This document shows, one piece after another, positions 1-13,584 of a DNA stretch of 64,000 nt. The DNA comes from CAITWD01 sp963727285. Its GTDB lineage: Bacteria; Actinomycetota; Thermoleophilia; Miltoncostaeales; Miltoncostaeaceae. The number at the start of each line of letters is the position of its first letter. Positions within the stretch are counted from its first letter, which is position 1. The stretch lies in the NCBI GenBank assembly GCA_963727285.1, contig CAVSFF010000012.1, positions 186,001 to 250,000 of the forward strand, written 5' to 3'. A model generated the notes under the pieces. It saw nothing but the letters and a program-made list of their open reading frames with translations. It had not been told where the DNA came from and ran no database searches. The position numbers and the translations under genes were made by a program.

Positions 1-142
1 CCCGGGGCGGCAATAGGAGGCTAATGGTTGTGCACTCAATATTATTTCCGAGTGTAGCAGCGGTCCCACGACACATGCCGACGACCGCCCGCCGGACCGA
101 CGTGGCACAGTAGGCCGACGGCAATCGATTCCGGAGACCGCC

Positions 143-1543
143 ATGCCGACACATCGCCCGACCCGACCCCGCCTCTCGCGCCGCCGCATCATCGCCGTCG
201 GCGGCATCGCCGCCCTGGGGACGGTGGCGGCGATGATCGCCACCGGCGCATTCGGCGCGGCCCGCACGGTCACCTGGACCGTCTATCACGGTACCGCGGC
301 CGGATCGGGATCATCGAACGCGCTGCGCTCGGTGACGACATCCTCGCGGGCATGGACGTCGACCCGACTCGACGGGAAGCTCTACGGCCAGCCGGTGGTC
401 GCGGCGGGACGGGTCTTCGTTGCGACCGAGAACAACCGCGTCTACGCGCTCTCGGCGGCGACCGGACGGGTCGTCTGGTCCCGGCGCGTCGCCGCGCCCG
501 TCCCGTCAGCGGCGCTGCCCTGCGGAAACATCGCCCCGACGGTCGGCATCACCGGCACGCCGGTGATCGATGCGGCACGTCATGAGATCTTCGTCGTCGC
601 CGACGAGTACCTGCACGCCCGCGCGGTCCACGTCCTGGTCGGTCTCGACACCGGATCGGGTGCGATCCGCGTGGCCCGCCGCGTCGATCCACCGGGCCAA
701 AGCGGCGCCGTCGGCCTGCAGCGGACCGGGCTCAACCTCGATGCCGGCCAGGTCGTCTTCGGACTCGGCGGCAACTACGGCGACTGCGGCCAGTACCGTG
801 GCCGCGTCGTCGCGGTCCGCGAAACCGGCGGCACGCCGAAGTACTTCACCGTCGACGCCGCGGCCGGACAGCGGATGGGCGCGATCTGGATGGGCGGCGC
901 GGCGCCGGAGGTCGACGGCCACGGCCGCATCTGGGTCGGCGTCGGCAACGGATCGGCGGCATCGTCCGGGCAGCGCTTCGACCACAGCGACGCCGTCCTC
1001 GAACTGTCGAGTTCGCTCCGCCTGCTTCAGTACTTCGCGCCGTCGTCGTGGCGGAGCGACAACGCCGCCGACCTCGACCTGTCGATGGCCCCGGCGCTGC
1101 TGTCCAACGGCAAGGTCGTCGCGTCGGGCAAGTCGGCCCACGCCTACCTGCTCAACGCCGGCCGGCTCGGCGGCATCGGCCACCAGCAGGCGACCGCAGC
1201 GGTCTGCGGCAGCGAGGTGACCGGCGGTGCCGCGGTCGCCGGGACGACGGTCTACCTGCCGTGCCTGAACGGCCCCGTCGCCCTCCGCGTCACCGCCAAG
1301 CCCGCCGGGCTGCATGTCCGCTGGCGCGCGGGAGCGGGCGGCGGGCCGCCGATCGTGGCGGCCAACCGCGTCTGGACCGTCGGCCAGGACGGGATCCTCT
1401 ACGGTCTCGATCCGGCGACCGGCGCAATCCGTCAGTCGGCGCCGGTCGGCGCCGTCGCCAACCACTTCCCGACGCCCGGTCTCGGCGCCAACCTCATGCT
1501 GGTCGCCGCCGCGAATCGCGTGGTGGCGTTCCGGACGCGGTAG
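143..1543 (+). CDS. Secreted or membrane-anchored PQQ-like beta-propeller protein
   Basis: 466 residues. Residues about 18-40 form a hydrophobic segment after an Arg-rich N-terminus (LSRRRIIAVGG...), so the protein is exported or anchored. The rest contains recurring propeller-blade motifs of the type GRVFVATENNRVYALSAATG, AATGRVVW and DGILYGLDPATGAI, as in PQQ-binding-like (WD40-like) beta-propellers. Such folds occur in quinoprotein dehydrogenases and in scaffold proteins like BamB. I see no dehydrogenase catalytic region, so an enzymatic role is not supported. The ATG follows a GGAG five bases upstream. The 3' end overlaps the convergent acyltransferase gene by about 50 bases. A second propeller protein of the same class closes the pentose phosphate unit at 11.2-12.5 kb. 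Function unknown. Confidence 0.75.
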   Translation: MPTHRPTRPRLSRRRIIAVGGIAALGTVAAMIATGAFGAARTVTWTVYHGTAAGSGSSNALRSVTTSSRAWTSTRLDGKLYGQPVVAAGRVFVATENNRVYALSAATGRVVWSRRVAAPVPSAALPCGNIAPTVGITGTPVIDAARHEIFVVADEYLHARAVHVLVGLDTGSGAIRVARRVDPPGQSGAVGLQRTGLNLDAGQVVFGLGGNYGDCGQYRGRVVAVRETGGTPKYFTVDAAAGQRMGAIWMGGAAPEVDGHGRIWVGVGNGSAASSGQRFDHSDAVLELSSSLRLLQYFAPSSWRSDNAADLDLSMAPALLSNGKVVASGKSAHAYLLNAGRLGGIGHQQATAAVCGSEVTGGAAVAGTTVYLPCLNGPVALRVTAKPAGLHVRWRAGAGGGPPIVAANRVWTVGQDGILYGLDPATGAIRQSAPVGAVANHFPTPGLGANLMLVAAANRVVAFRTR

Positions 1544-2655
1544 CAAGGGCCGCCTCGCGCGGTGCGGGACGCCGGAGCCGGGCCCGCACCGCGCGCATCG
1601 CGTCGCCGGAACGGGTATCCGGCGCCAGGCCCCCGTCGTTGAGCAGATGATGGGTTCGCCGCCGCAGGAACGCTTCGGCGTCGCGGCGCGCCCGGATGAG
1701 CCGCCCGGCCGTGACATCGCCTTCGGCGAGGGCAAGCGTGCCCGACGCGAGGCGGAGCTTGAAGTCGTCCTCCCCGCGACCGAGGTCGACGGTCGTGGTC
1801 GCATCCGCCGCGGCGGCCTCAAACACCGCCAACAGCCCGAGCTGACCCGGCGAATACCGGTTGAGGGTGGCGTCGTGGACGATCAACAGCAGGGCCCAGA
1901 CCCCGGCGGACCGCACCGCGATGCTGCCCGCAACCAGGCGGTCTCCCGCATACAGCGCCGAGACGGTCCCCCGGCAGCGCGGGCCGCGATGGGCCAGCAG
2001 CCGGGCCAGGAGGCGAACGTAGTCCGGGTGCGCCAAGGGGTCGTCGCCGCCGGTCTGACGGTAGTGGGCGGCTTTCATCGCGATGAGCCGCGTGACGACA
2101 CTGGGGTCGTCGACGTCGGCGACAAAGCGCAGGCGGCCGACGTCGCGGGCGAGCTTGCGCCCCCGGCGCGCGGTGTCGCTGTAGGTCTTGTGGTGCCGCA
2201 GCCGCTGGTCCTCGAGATACGCGGCGTATCCGTGTCGGACATCGGCGAACGGCGCCCCGGGCGCCCCGCGATCAAACGGCAAGAAGCGCCGACTGCGACG
2301 CCGGCACATGGGTGAAACGCCACTCCCGCAACCCACAGGCGCGCACCAGCGCGACGGGGTTGAGCTCGACCCCCTCCGCGAGGACGGCACCCTGCTGCGA
2401 GGCCCAGCGCCGGCCGACGGGATACCCGGTCGCGCCGACGCGCAGAAACGGGAAGAACCCGACCTGGCGCTCGCCGGACTCGAGGATCGCGACGAAGATC
2501 CCCGGCCAGACGTCGGCGACACACTGCGTGAAGTCCGGCGACAGGAACGGACTCGCAAGTGCCGGGTCGGCGTCCTGAAGCGCGCCCCAGCGGGCGCAGT
2601 CGGCGTCCGTGAGGTGCGCTCCGGACACCACGCGGACCGCGGACGGTGAGGTCAT
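1494..2655 (-). CDS. CelD/BcsL-like GNAT acyltransferase, interrupted by a frame break
   Basis: Reading starts at ATG 2655 (MTSPSAVRVVSGAHLTDADC). About 120 residues, including ASPFLSPDFTQCVADVWPG, are in one frame. The reading then continues in another frame from about 2285 with FLPFDRGAPGAPFADVRHGY and runs to a stop at 1494. Removing one base near 2280-2290 joins the halves into about 385 residues. The combined protein has the pattern of the double-GNAT CelD/BcsL family, with N-terminal SPFLSPDFT and C-terminal LYAGDRLVAGSIAVRSAGVW plus YSPGQLGLLAVFEAA. These proteins are linked to extracellular polysaccharide or cell wall modification, although their substrates are mostly unknown. The upstream 130 bases (2656-2788) are less GC-rich and could hold its promoter. 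Confidence 0.7.
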
Positions 2656-2788
2656 GTGCACTCCAAGGCGGACATCGTCGACGCCCGGCGCACCGGAGCG
2701 CGACGACGATGGCGGGGGCCGTCACGAAGTATGCGCAAAATATCGGAATCGCCACTCTCTGACACCCCCCGGGAGCACAGGATCGGCG

Positions 2789-3804
2789 CTAGGGCACAGC
2801 GCGCAGGGAGGACACTCCCGTCACCGTTCCCGCCCGGACGATCGCCCCGACGGACCCCGTCGCCCAGGTACCGGTCGAGAAAGGCGATCGTGGTCCGTTC
2901 GACGACGCCGAGGGCGGGCTGCGCGGTCGAGTAGGGCGGCAGATGACCCATGCCGAACAGCGTCAGCAGGTACTTCGGGGGTGCGGCGGCCGCGTAGAAC
3001 AGCTGCGTTGCACCGGGCGGGTTGATCGTGTCGGCCGTCCCCTGCACCGCCAACAGGGGCGGCCCTGCGGCCGGGAAACGGATCGTCGTGACAAACGGGA
3101 TCTCGGCACCGGAGAGGATGATCGCGGCATCGACGCGCCGGTCGCGGAAGCGCGGATCCTCGGCGACCGCCAGCGCCGTGTCCCCGCCGTCGGAGTGCCC
3201 CGCCACCGCGATCCGGGCGGGGTCGACGGTCCCGCGGACGACGCCGGGCAGCCCGGTGCCCGCCTCGAGGCGGGTGATCACCAGGCTCATGTCGGCCGGC
3301 TGATGCACAAGGTCCGCCTCGTCCGCGCCGCCCGGCGCATCCGGGCGGGCCAGCGGGAAGGTCGGCGCCGCGACGACGTAGCCCGCCCGCACCCATGACC
3401 GCAGCAGGGCCGCGTACGGGGACGGGGTGATGTCGAAGCCGTGCCCGAACACGATCAGCGGATGACGACCTCCGGCGGGAGCTGCGCCCGGCACGTCCAC
3501 CCCCCCGGAGGGGCCGGTGGCCGGATAGCGCACCGTCACCGACGAACGACCGCGACACGACGCTCCCGTCGGGCAGCCGGATCGTGCGCCGCGGATCCCG
3601 GACGCGGAACGTGGTGATCCCGATCGCATCCACGACGGGCGGCGGGCGACGCACGGGCGGCCGGGTGGTGGCCGTCGGCGGCGGCGCGCGATGTGCGTCG
3701 CGGTGCGTGGCCAGCGCCCAGCCGACGGCGATCGCCATGAGCGCAGCGACGATGACGGCGGCACCGGAGCGGCGGCGGGAACGGGGTCGCCTCATGCGGG
3801 GCAT
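2789..3804 (-). CDS. Membrane-anchored alpha/beta hydrolase (PAF-acetylhydrolase/chlorophyllase-like), two frame breaks
   Basis: The start ATG at 3804 (MPRMRRPRSRRRSG) leads into a transmembrane or signal segment (AAVIVAALMAIAVGWALA). The hydrolase domain follows in another frame after a break near 3545, between DGSVVSRS and VTVRYPATGP. It shows a nucleophile elbow GHSDGGDTAL, an acid in GTADTINPP and a catalytic His in GMGHLPPYS. A second break near 2855-2858 (a run of four C on the plus strand) restores a natural C-terminus ending GVSSLRAVP at stop 2789. Without that correction the frame runs on to 2652 through sequence that does not look like protein. Lipase or esterase activity outside the membrane is inferred; the substrate is unknown. 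Confidence 0.7.
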
Positions 3805-3929
3805 CGCGCGGGCACCGGCATCGTGCCGTCCACGATAGCGAGCACCTGTGGCGGCGCTGACACACCCACGTTCCCCGGGACGGATCCCCATCGCCGGCGC
3901 AACGGACCTGCGACCATACGCCCGCACCC

Positions 3930-6615
<2,686 letters not shown>

Positions 6616-6709
6616 GCATGACCGCGGCGGCGGGACGCACGGGTAACCTGTGACGACGCCGCGCGAGCCCGCCGCGGCGGATGCACCGGCGGCCGGACGA
6701 GGAGAACAG

Positions 6710-8149
6710 GTGGCCACCCGCAGCGACACGCGCAGCACGCAGGCACACGACGCCGACGTGCTGGTGATCTTCGGCATCACCGGGGACCTCGCCCGCGTGA
6801 TGACCTTCCGCGCCCTCTACCGGCTCGAGGCGCGCGGGCTCCTGACCTGCCCGATCGTCGGCGTCGCGGTCGATGACTGGACCGTCGACCACCTCATCGA
6901 CCACGCCCGCGACGCGATCATCGCCACCGGCGAGGACCTCGATGCGGCAACCTTCGCCCGCCTGGCCGCGCGCCTGTCCTACGTCGCCGGCGACTTCGGC
7001 GACCCGGCCACCTACACGGCCGTCGGCGCGGCGATCGGAGGCGCGTCGCTGCCGGTGTTCTACCTCGAGGTTCCGCCGTCGTTGTTCGGGACGGTCGTCG
7101 AGGGCCTCGGCGCCGCGCACCTGACCGCGAACGCGCGGATCCTCGTCGAAAAGCCGTTCGGACACGACCTCGCCTCGGCGCAGGCGCTCAACAGTCGCCT
7201 GCACGCCGTGATCGACGAGTCTCAGCTCTACCGGATCGACCACTTCCTCGGCAAGATGCCGGTCGAGGACATCTTCTTCCTGCGCTTCGCCAACACGATC
7301 CTCGAACCGATCTGGAACCGGAACTACGTCTCCTCCGTCCAGATCACGATGGCCGAGAGCTTCGGCATCGCCGACCGCGGCCGCTTCTACGAGCCGGTCG
7401 GCGCGCTGCGCGACGTGGTGCAGAACCATCTGCTGCAGGTCCTGAGCCTGGTGGCGATGGAACCGCCGTCCGCCCACTCGCTCGGCGTCGTCAACGACCG
7501 CAAGCGCGACGTCTTCATGGCCATGGCGACGGCCGACCCCGCCCACTACGTGCGCGGCCAGTACCGCGGGTACCGCGATGTCCGCGGGGTCGCCCCGGAC
7601 TCGACCACCGAGACGTTCGTCGCCCTGCGGCTGGAGATCGACAACTGGCGCTGGTCGGGGGTGCCCTTCTTTCTGCGCGCGGGCAAGGGGCTGGCGGAAA
7701 CGGTCACCGAGATACGCATCGTGTTCCGCGACGCGCCGTGGCTCGGGTTCGCGCCCAAGCACGCCCCGCGTCCGGAGCCGAATCAGCTCGTGCTGCGGAT
7801 CAGCCCCGCCCCCGGGGCGCGCCTGAGGATGCAGGCCAAACACGCCGAGCGCTATGCGGCCCACTCGGTGCATCTCGACATGACCTTCGCCACCGAAGGC
7901 GGCGAAGGCCCGACGGCGTATGAGGTGCTCCTGCACGCGGCCATGACGGGCGACTCGAGCCACTTCGCCCGTGAGGATTCGGTCGAGGAGACCTGGCGCG
8001 TCCTGCAGCCCCTGCTCGACGCGCCGCCGCCGGTCCACGAGTACGACCAGGGCACCTGGGGGCCCGACGAGTCCGACCGGCTGGTCCACTATTGGGGCGG
8101 CTGGCACGCCCCGTGGCTCCCCGGCGCGGCCGACGGTGATCCCGCCTGA
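6710..8149 (+). CDS. zwf: Glucose-6-phosphate 1-dehydrogenase
   Basis: 479 residues. GTG 6710 is preferred over an in-frame GTG at 6650 because GAGGAG lies five bases upstream of it. It oxidises glucose 6-phosphate to 6-phosphogluconolactone, the entry step of the oxidative pentose phosphate pathway. The Rossmann motif is VIFGITGDLARVMTF. The substrate-binding and catalytic block YRIDHFLGKMPVEDIFFLRF matches the family signature RIDHYLGKE, with Phe for Tyr and Met for Glu. ILVEKPFGHDLASA and FYEPVGALRDVVQNHLLQV are further typical blocks. Length is normal. It is the first of four pentose phosphate genes in the same direction, and the glycosidase upstream ends 94 bases before it. Confidence 0.95.
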   Translation: MATRSDTRSTQAHDADVLVIFGITGDLARVMTFRALYRLEARGLLTCPIVGVAVDDWTVDHLIDHARDAIIATGEDLDAATFARLAARLSYVAGDFGDPATYTAVGAAIGGASLPVFYLEVPPSLFGTVVEGLGAAHLTANARILVEKPFGHDLASAQALNSRLHAVIDESQLYRIDHFLGKMPVEDIFFLRFANTILEPIWNRNYVSSVQITMAESFGIADRGRFYEPVGALRDVVQNHLLQVLSLVAMEPPSAHSLGVVNDRKRDVFMAMATADPAHYVRGQYRGYRDVRGVAPDSTTETFVALRLEIDNWRWSGVPFFLRAGKGLAETVTEIRIVFRDAPWLGFAPKHAPRPEPNQLVLRISPAPGARLRMQAKHAERYAAHSVHLDMTFATEGGEGPTAYEVLLHAAMTGDSSHFAREDSVEETWRVLQPLLDAPPPVHEYDQGTWGPDESDRLVHYWGGWHAPWLPGAADGDPA

Positions 8150-8204
8150 CCGCCCGGGGCACATCGGACCGCCCGCCGGTCATACTGACAGCGACAGCAC
8201 CATC

Positions 8205-8228
8205 CGGGCGGCGGGGGCACGCCGCCCG
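8205..8228 (+). terminator. GC-rich hairpin between zwf and tal
   Basis: A nine-base perfect stem (CGGGCGGCG / CGCCGCCCG) with a six-base loop lies in the 139-base gap between zwf and tal. No T-run follows, so it may be a weak terminator, an mRNA-processing or stability structure, or chance in GC-rich sequence. Confidence 0.3.
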
Positions 8229-8288
8229 TTCGAGAACGCCCGGGTGCGCCACACCTCGCCGAGCGCCCCGGCACCGCGAGGAGGGCTC

Positions 8289-9365
8289 ATGAGGGCGACC
8301 ACGCAGCTGCACGACCTGGGCCAGAGCATCTGGCTCGACAACATCACCCGCACGATGCTGGATTCCGGCCAGCTGCAGGCCTACGTCGACGACTATGCGG
8401 TCACCGGCCTGACGTCGAACCCCTCGATTTTCGACAAGGCGATCGCGTCCGGCGACTACGACACCGCGATCCGCGAGAAGGCCGCCTCGGGCGCCGTCGC
8501 GGAGGAGCTGTTCTTCGAGCTCGCGATCGAGGACCTGCGCCGGGCGGCGGACATCTTCTCCGACGTCCACCGGCGCACCGCAGGCGTGGACGGGTTCGTG
8601 TCGCTCGAGGTCTCGCCGACCCTCGCCTACGACCCCGAGGCGACGGTGGCGATGGCACGCCGCCTGCATGCGGCGGCCGCGCGCGAGAATCTGCTCATCA
8701 AGATCCCGGGGACGCCGGAGGGGCTGCCCGCCGTCGAGGAGACGATCGCCTCCGGCGTGCCCGTCAACGTCACCCTGCTGTTCTCGGCCGATCAGTACCG
8801 CGCCGCGGCCGACGCCTACATGCGCGGCATCGAGCGGCGGATCGCCGCGGGCGAGGACCCGGTGGTCGGATCCGTCGCCTCGGTGTTCATGTCGCGCTGG
8901 GACGTCGCCGCCAACGAGCGGGTTCCGGATGCCTTGAAGCACCGGCTCGCGCTCGCCGTCGGCCTCGAGGTCTACGCCGCCTACCGCGAGATCATGGAGT
9001 CGGACCGCTGGCAGCGGCTTGCCAACGCCGGCGCCAGAATGCAGCGCCTGCTGTGGGCGTCGACTTCGGCAAAGGACCCCTCCGCACCCGACGATCTCTA
9101 CGTCGCCAAGCTGGCGGCCCCGTTCACGGTCAACACCGTGCCCGAGGCCACCCTGCGCGCCTACTACGACCATGGCAGCGCGCCGGAGGTCCTTCCGGCC
9201 GACCGCGGCGACGCCGCGACGACCCTCGCCGCCTTCGCCGCCGCCGGCGTCGATGTCGACGATCTGGCCGAGGAACTCCAGACCAAGGGTGCCGACCAGT
9301 TTGTGGCCGCCTGGAACGACCTGATCGCGCACATCGAAACCCAGGCGGCGCGCGTCACCGCGTGA
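8289..9365 (+). CDS. tal: Transaldolase
   Basis: 358 residues. ATG 8289 has GGAGG about five bases upstream; the open frame extends further upstream but without a better start. It exchanges the dihydroxyacetone unit between sedoheptulose 7-phosphate and glyceraldehyde 3-phosphate in the non-oxidative pentose phosphate pathway. Characteristic blocks are LHDLGQSIWLDNITR, VTGLTSNPSIFDKAI, the Schiff-base lysine segment NLLIKIPGTPEGLPA and NVTLLFSADQYR. This is the long actinobacterial and cyanobacterial TalB subclass that sits beside zwf. Its position between zwf and gnd indicates one carbon-flow unit. Confidence 0.95.
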   Translation: MRATTQLHDLGQSIWLDNITRTMLDSGQLQAYVDDYAVTGLTSNPSIFDKAIASGDYDTAIREKAASGAVAEELFFELAIEDLRRAADIFSDVHRRTAGVDGFVSLEVSPTLAYDPEATVAMARRLHAAAARENLLIKIPGTPEGLPAVEETIASGVPVNVTLLFSADQYRAAADAYMRGIERRIAAGEDPVVGSVASVFMSRWDVAANERVPDALKHRLALAVGLEVYAAYREIMESDRWQRLANAGARMQRLLWASTSAKDPSAPDDLYVAKLAAPFTVNTVPEATLRAYYDHGSAPEVLPADRGDAATTLAAFAAAGVDVDDLAEELQTKGADQFVAAWNDLIAHIETQAARVTA

Positions 9366-9429
9366 CCGGCGCCTCCTGGCCCGACTCCAGCCCGGCGGCC
9401 CGCGTGCCGCCCGACGAAAGGATCTGATC

Positions 9430-10469
<1,040 letters not shown>

Positions 10470-10470
<1 letters not shown>

Positions 10471-11135
10471 TGGCGCTGGCTGTCGAGATCACGGCCGACG
10501 CCGACGCCGCCTGCGCCCGCGCCGCGGAGCTCGTGGCCGAATCCGCCCGCTGCGCAATGGCCGCCCAGGGCAGCTGCACCCTGGCGGTCTCGGGTGGACG
10601 CTCGCCGTGGGCGATGTTCGCCCACCTGGTCGGGCTCGAGGTCGCCTGGGACCGCGTGTTGACCTACCAGGTCGATGAGCGCATCGCACCCGACGGCGAC
10701 CCCGACCGGAACCTGACCCACCTCATCGCAAGCGCCCCCGAGCCCGCCCAGGTCGGGATCCGACCGATGCCGGTCACCGATCCCGACCCCGAGGCGGCCG
10801 CCGCCCGCTACGCCCGGACCCTGCCGCCGGCATTCGACATCGTGCATCTCGGGCTCGGTCCCGACGGCCATACCGCCTCGCTCATCCCTGGGGATCCGGT
10901 CCTCGAGGTGACCGACCGGGACGTCGCGGTGACCGGCATCTATCAGGGCCGTCGCCGCATGACGCTGACCTACCCCGCCCTCGACCGTGCCCGGCGAATT
11001 CTTTGGCTGGTGACCGGCGCCGATAAGGTGGATGCGTTGGCGCGCCTGGTCTCCGGCGACATCACGATCCCCGCCGGCCGCGTCAACCAGGACAATGCGG
11101 TCGTGGTCGCCGACGCGGCGGCCGCCGGACGCTGA
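10470..11135 (+). CDS. pgl: 6-phosphogluconolactonase
   Basis: 221 residues, starting within the gnd stop codon. It hydrolyses 6-phosphogluconolactone to 6-phosphogluconate, the step between zwf and gnd. Family blocks are LAVSGGRSPWAMFAHL, YQVDERIAPDGDPDRN, HLGLGPDGHTASLIPGDP and the C-terminal LWLVTGADKVDALARLV, the DevB/SOL pattern related to glucosamine 6-phosphate isomerases. Length is normal for the family. Coupling to gnd keeps the two enzymes in balance. Confidence 0.94.
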
Positions 11136-11163
11136 CCCCAGACACAACCGAGGAGCCGACCAC

Positions 11164-12453
11164 GTGACGCCGACCCCCCGCCCCAACCCGGACCAGATCC
11201 GACGCCGCCGCATCGCCGCCGCCGCCCTCGCGGTCGTCGCAATCGGCACCGGCGTGTTCGTCGGCGCGGCCTACGGCGGCTGGTTCTCGTCATCGAAGTC
11301 CTCGACGGGGACGACCTCGGCCTCGGTCCCGACTACCGCGACCGGCACGACGACGACCCCGCCTGCGCCGGATCCGTCGTCGTCCGGCTCGTGGCCGACC
11401 TTCGGCAACACGGCCGAGAACCCACGGGCGGCGACCTATATCGACACCACCCTGCCGCTGCGCACCCTGTGGACCCACAACACCAGCCGCACCATCGAAC
11501 TCCCGCCGGTGATCGGTGCCGGGCGGGTCGTGATCGCCAACTACGGCTATGCGATCGCGCTCAACCTCACCACGGGCCGTCAGCTCTGGAAGCAGCCGCT
11601 CGGGGCGTACAGCGCCGCGTCACCTGCGTTGTCCGGGTTGCCGGGCACCGCATCGGCGGGTCAGGTGGCGCGGGCGATCGTGGCGACCATGGCCGGGCAC
11701 GTGATCGCATTCGATCCGGCCACGGGGCACAAGATCTGGGACGTCGCCCTCGGCTCGTCCGTCGAGACGTCGCCGCTGATCCTCGGGTCCGGCGTGTTTG
11801 TCGGCACGCGCTCCGGATCCGTGGTGCGCATCTCACTGACCAGCGGCCGGATCGTCTGGCAGATCTCCACCGGCGGATCGGTCAAGGGCGCCATCGGCCG
11901 CGCCGGGACGAACCTCGTGTTCGGCAACTACGCCGGCCAGGTGACCGTCGTCAATCCCCTGACGGGCGCCACCGTGTGGCAGGTCTCACCAGGCGGCAAG
12001 TTCTACGGCGCACCGGCGGTCTCGGGCGGGCACATCTACCTCGGCAACACGAACGGGACGATCTATTCCTTCAGCGAGTCCAACGGCCGGACCCTGTGGT
12101 CGGTCCCGACGGGCAACTACGTCTATTCGAGTCCCGCGGTCGCCGACGGCCTGGTCTTCTTCGGGTCCTACGACACCAACCTCTACGCCCTGAATGCCGC
12201 GACGGGCGCGGTCGTCTGGCACCACCCGCTCGGCGCCGCCATCGACGGGTCACCGTCGGTGATCGGCAACCTCGTCTGGGCGGCGACGCTCGGATCGACG
12301 CCGACCTCGGGACGCGTCTACGGCCTGAACGTCCGGACCGGCGCGGTGCTCATCACCCAGGCCCCCGGACGCTATGTCGCTCCGGTGGCGGTCCCCGGGT
12401 ACATCATCAGCACGGGCCTGACCGCGGTTACCGCGCTGCGCGCGAGCCGCTAG
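11164..12453 (+). CDS. Membrane-anchored PQQ-like beta-propeller protein
   Basis: 429 residues from GTG 11164, preceded by GAGGAG. Residues about 18-37 are a transmembrane anchor, followed by a Ser/Thr/Pro-rich linker. The domain outside is a beta-propeller with repeated blades (GYAIALNLTTGRQLWKQPLG, GHVIAFDPATGHKIWDVALG, GTIYSFSESNGRTLWSVPTG, TNLYALNAATGAVVWHHPLG). The AxxGxxxW docking repeats are those of BamB and quinoprotein-like folds. It starts 28 bases after pgl, so it is probably cotranscribed with the pentose phosphate genes. No catalytic residues are recognisable. A sensor, scaffold or quinoprotein role cannot be told apart from sequence. Confidence 0.75.
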   Translation: MTPTPRPNPDQIRRRRIAAAALAVVAIGTGVFVGAAYGGWFSSSKSSTGTTSASVPTTATGTTTTPPAPDPSSSGSWPTFGNTAENPRAATYIDTTLPLRTLWTHNTSRTIELPPVIGAGRVVIANYGYAIALNLTTGRQLWKQPLGAYSAASPALSGLPGTASAGQVARAIVATMAGHVIAFDPATGHKIWDVALGSSVETSPLILGSGVFVGTRSGSVVRISLTSGRIVWQISTGGSVKGAIGRAGTNLVFGNYAGQVTVVNPLTGATVWQVSPGGKFYGAPAVSGGHIYLGNTNGTIYSFSESNGRTLWSVPTGNYVYSSPAVADGLVFFGSYDTNLYALNAATGAVVWHHPLGAAIDGSPSVIGNLVWAATLGSTPTSGRVYGLNVRTGAVLITQAPGRYVAPVAVPGYIISTGLTAVTALRASR

Positions 12454-12459
12454 GGCGGG

Positions 12460-13353
12460 TCAGCCGAACCGGACGTCGTTGGCGAACTGGGCGAGGGTCA
12501 CGTTGCCGGGCACGAGCACGCGCGGCAGCACCAGACGCTGTCCGGTCGACAGCCACGTCCCGGGCTGGGTCGTATATGCGAGCAGGTAGCCCGCCGCGCG
12601 CACGGCGGCAGTCGCCGACGGATTGACGCTCCCGAACGGGTACGAGAACCAGTAGATCGGATGGCCGAGACCGCGCGCGAGCGTCTGCGCCGAGTGCGTG
12701 ACCTCAAACCGTTGGGCGACGGGCCCGACCTGGGCCAAGTGGGTGTGCCAGACGGTGTGTGACCCGATGTCCATGCCGCTGCGCTCGAGGAGACGCAGAT
12801 CACGCCAGCTGACGAACTGCCCGCGGCCGATCCGCCCGGTGATCACGAAGAACGTCGCCGGGAAGTGGCGGGTCTTGGTGATCAGCGTATGCAGGATTGC
12901 GTGGACCGCATCGACGTACCCGTCGTCGAAGGTGATCAGGACCGGGTGGGCGGGGAGCGGTGCCCCGTCGACGAGCGCACGCAGCAACCGGTCTTCGCGG
13001 ATCGGCGTGTAGCCGTTCTGCTGGAGCCAGTCCATCTGCGCGGCGAAGTCGGACGGACGGACGGTGAATTCCTGCTCGGTCGTCGACGCCACGCGCGCCG
13101 CCGTCACCCGGTGGTACATCAGCACCGGCACCCGCAGGAACCGGTCGACGGGATTGGCGGGAATCCGGAGCAGCACGACACGGTGGCGCTGCCGCGTCCG
13201 GTGGTGACGCACCGTCGCGACGCGCGCCGGGCGCACCGCGGCGGGTCCGGTCGTCGCCGCCGCACGGGATTGCGGGATGGTCAGCGCGATCACCATCAGC
13301 ACGCCGACGATGCCGGCCGCGAGCGCCGCGCCGATGGCGTGACGGGCACGCAC
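12460..13353 (-). CDS. Polysaccharide deacetylase family protein, membrane-anchored
   Basis: 297 residues from a GTG start. Residues 8-28 are a signal anchor (AIGAALAAGIVGVLMVIALT), then a basic linker and a NodB-type carbohydrate esterase 4 domain. Motif 1 is LITFDDGYVDAV (catalytic Asp and metal Asp) and motif 2 is SHTVWHTHL (both metal His in H-x3-H). YPFGSVNPSA corresponds to motif 3. All metal ligands are present, so it should be an active extracytoplasmic deacetylase of peptidoglycan or another N-acetylated glycan. It converges tail to tail with the propeller gene, only six bases apart. Compare the degenerate homologue at 22.4-23.3 kb. Confidence 0.85.
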   Translation of the reverse strand: MRARHAIGAALAAGIVGVLMVIALTIPQSRAAATTGPAAVRPARVATVRHHRTRQRHRVVLLRIPANPVDRFLRVPVLMYHRVTAARVASTTEQEFTVRPSDFAAQMDWLQQNGYTPIREDRLLRALVDGAPLPAHPVLITFDDGYVDAVHAILHTLITKTRHFPATFFVITGRIGRGQFVSWRDLRLLERSGMDIGSHTVWHTHLAQVGPVAQRFEVTHSAQTLARGLGHPIYWFSYPFGSVNPSATAAVRAAGYLLAYTTQPGTWLSTGQRLVLPRVLVPGNVTLAQFANDVRFG

Positions 13354-13584
13354 GCTCAGCTGCCGACCCTGTCCGGGCCGGGCGCCGGTGCAACGTCCGT
13401 TCCAGTGCGTGCGATCCGAAACACGCCGCGATGTTACCGGCGCGGGCCGCCGTCACCGGCCGCCCCGGGCACGTCGCCGATCTTGCCCGCGACGCTCGGC
13501 GACCCCGCGCCGTCGGGACCGGCCCCGAGTCGGGACGCACCCGCCCCCGATGCCCCGGACGCCGACGGGGTCCATCATCGGTGT

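Noticed and set aside
2652..2788. ATGA overlap between the hydrolase frame and the acyltransferase start, suggesting a long hydrolase tail
   Set aside because: The tail does not look like protein, and a one-base correction near 2857 gives a natural family-like C-terminus ending at 2789. The overlap is coincidental.
6650..6709. Start of zwf at GTG 6650
   Set aside because: GTG 6710 has a much better ribosome site and the extra 20 residues are Ala/Pro-rich and unlike the family N-terminus.
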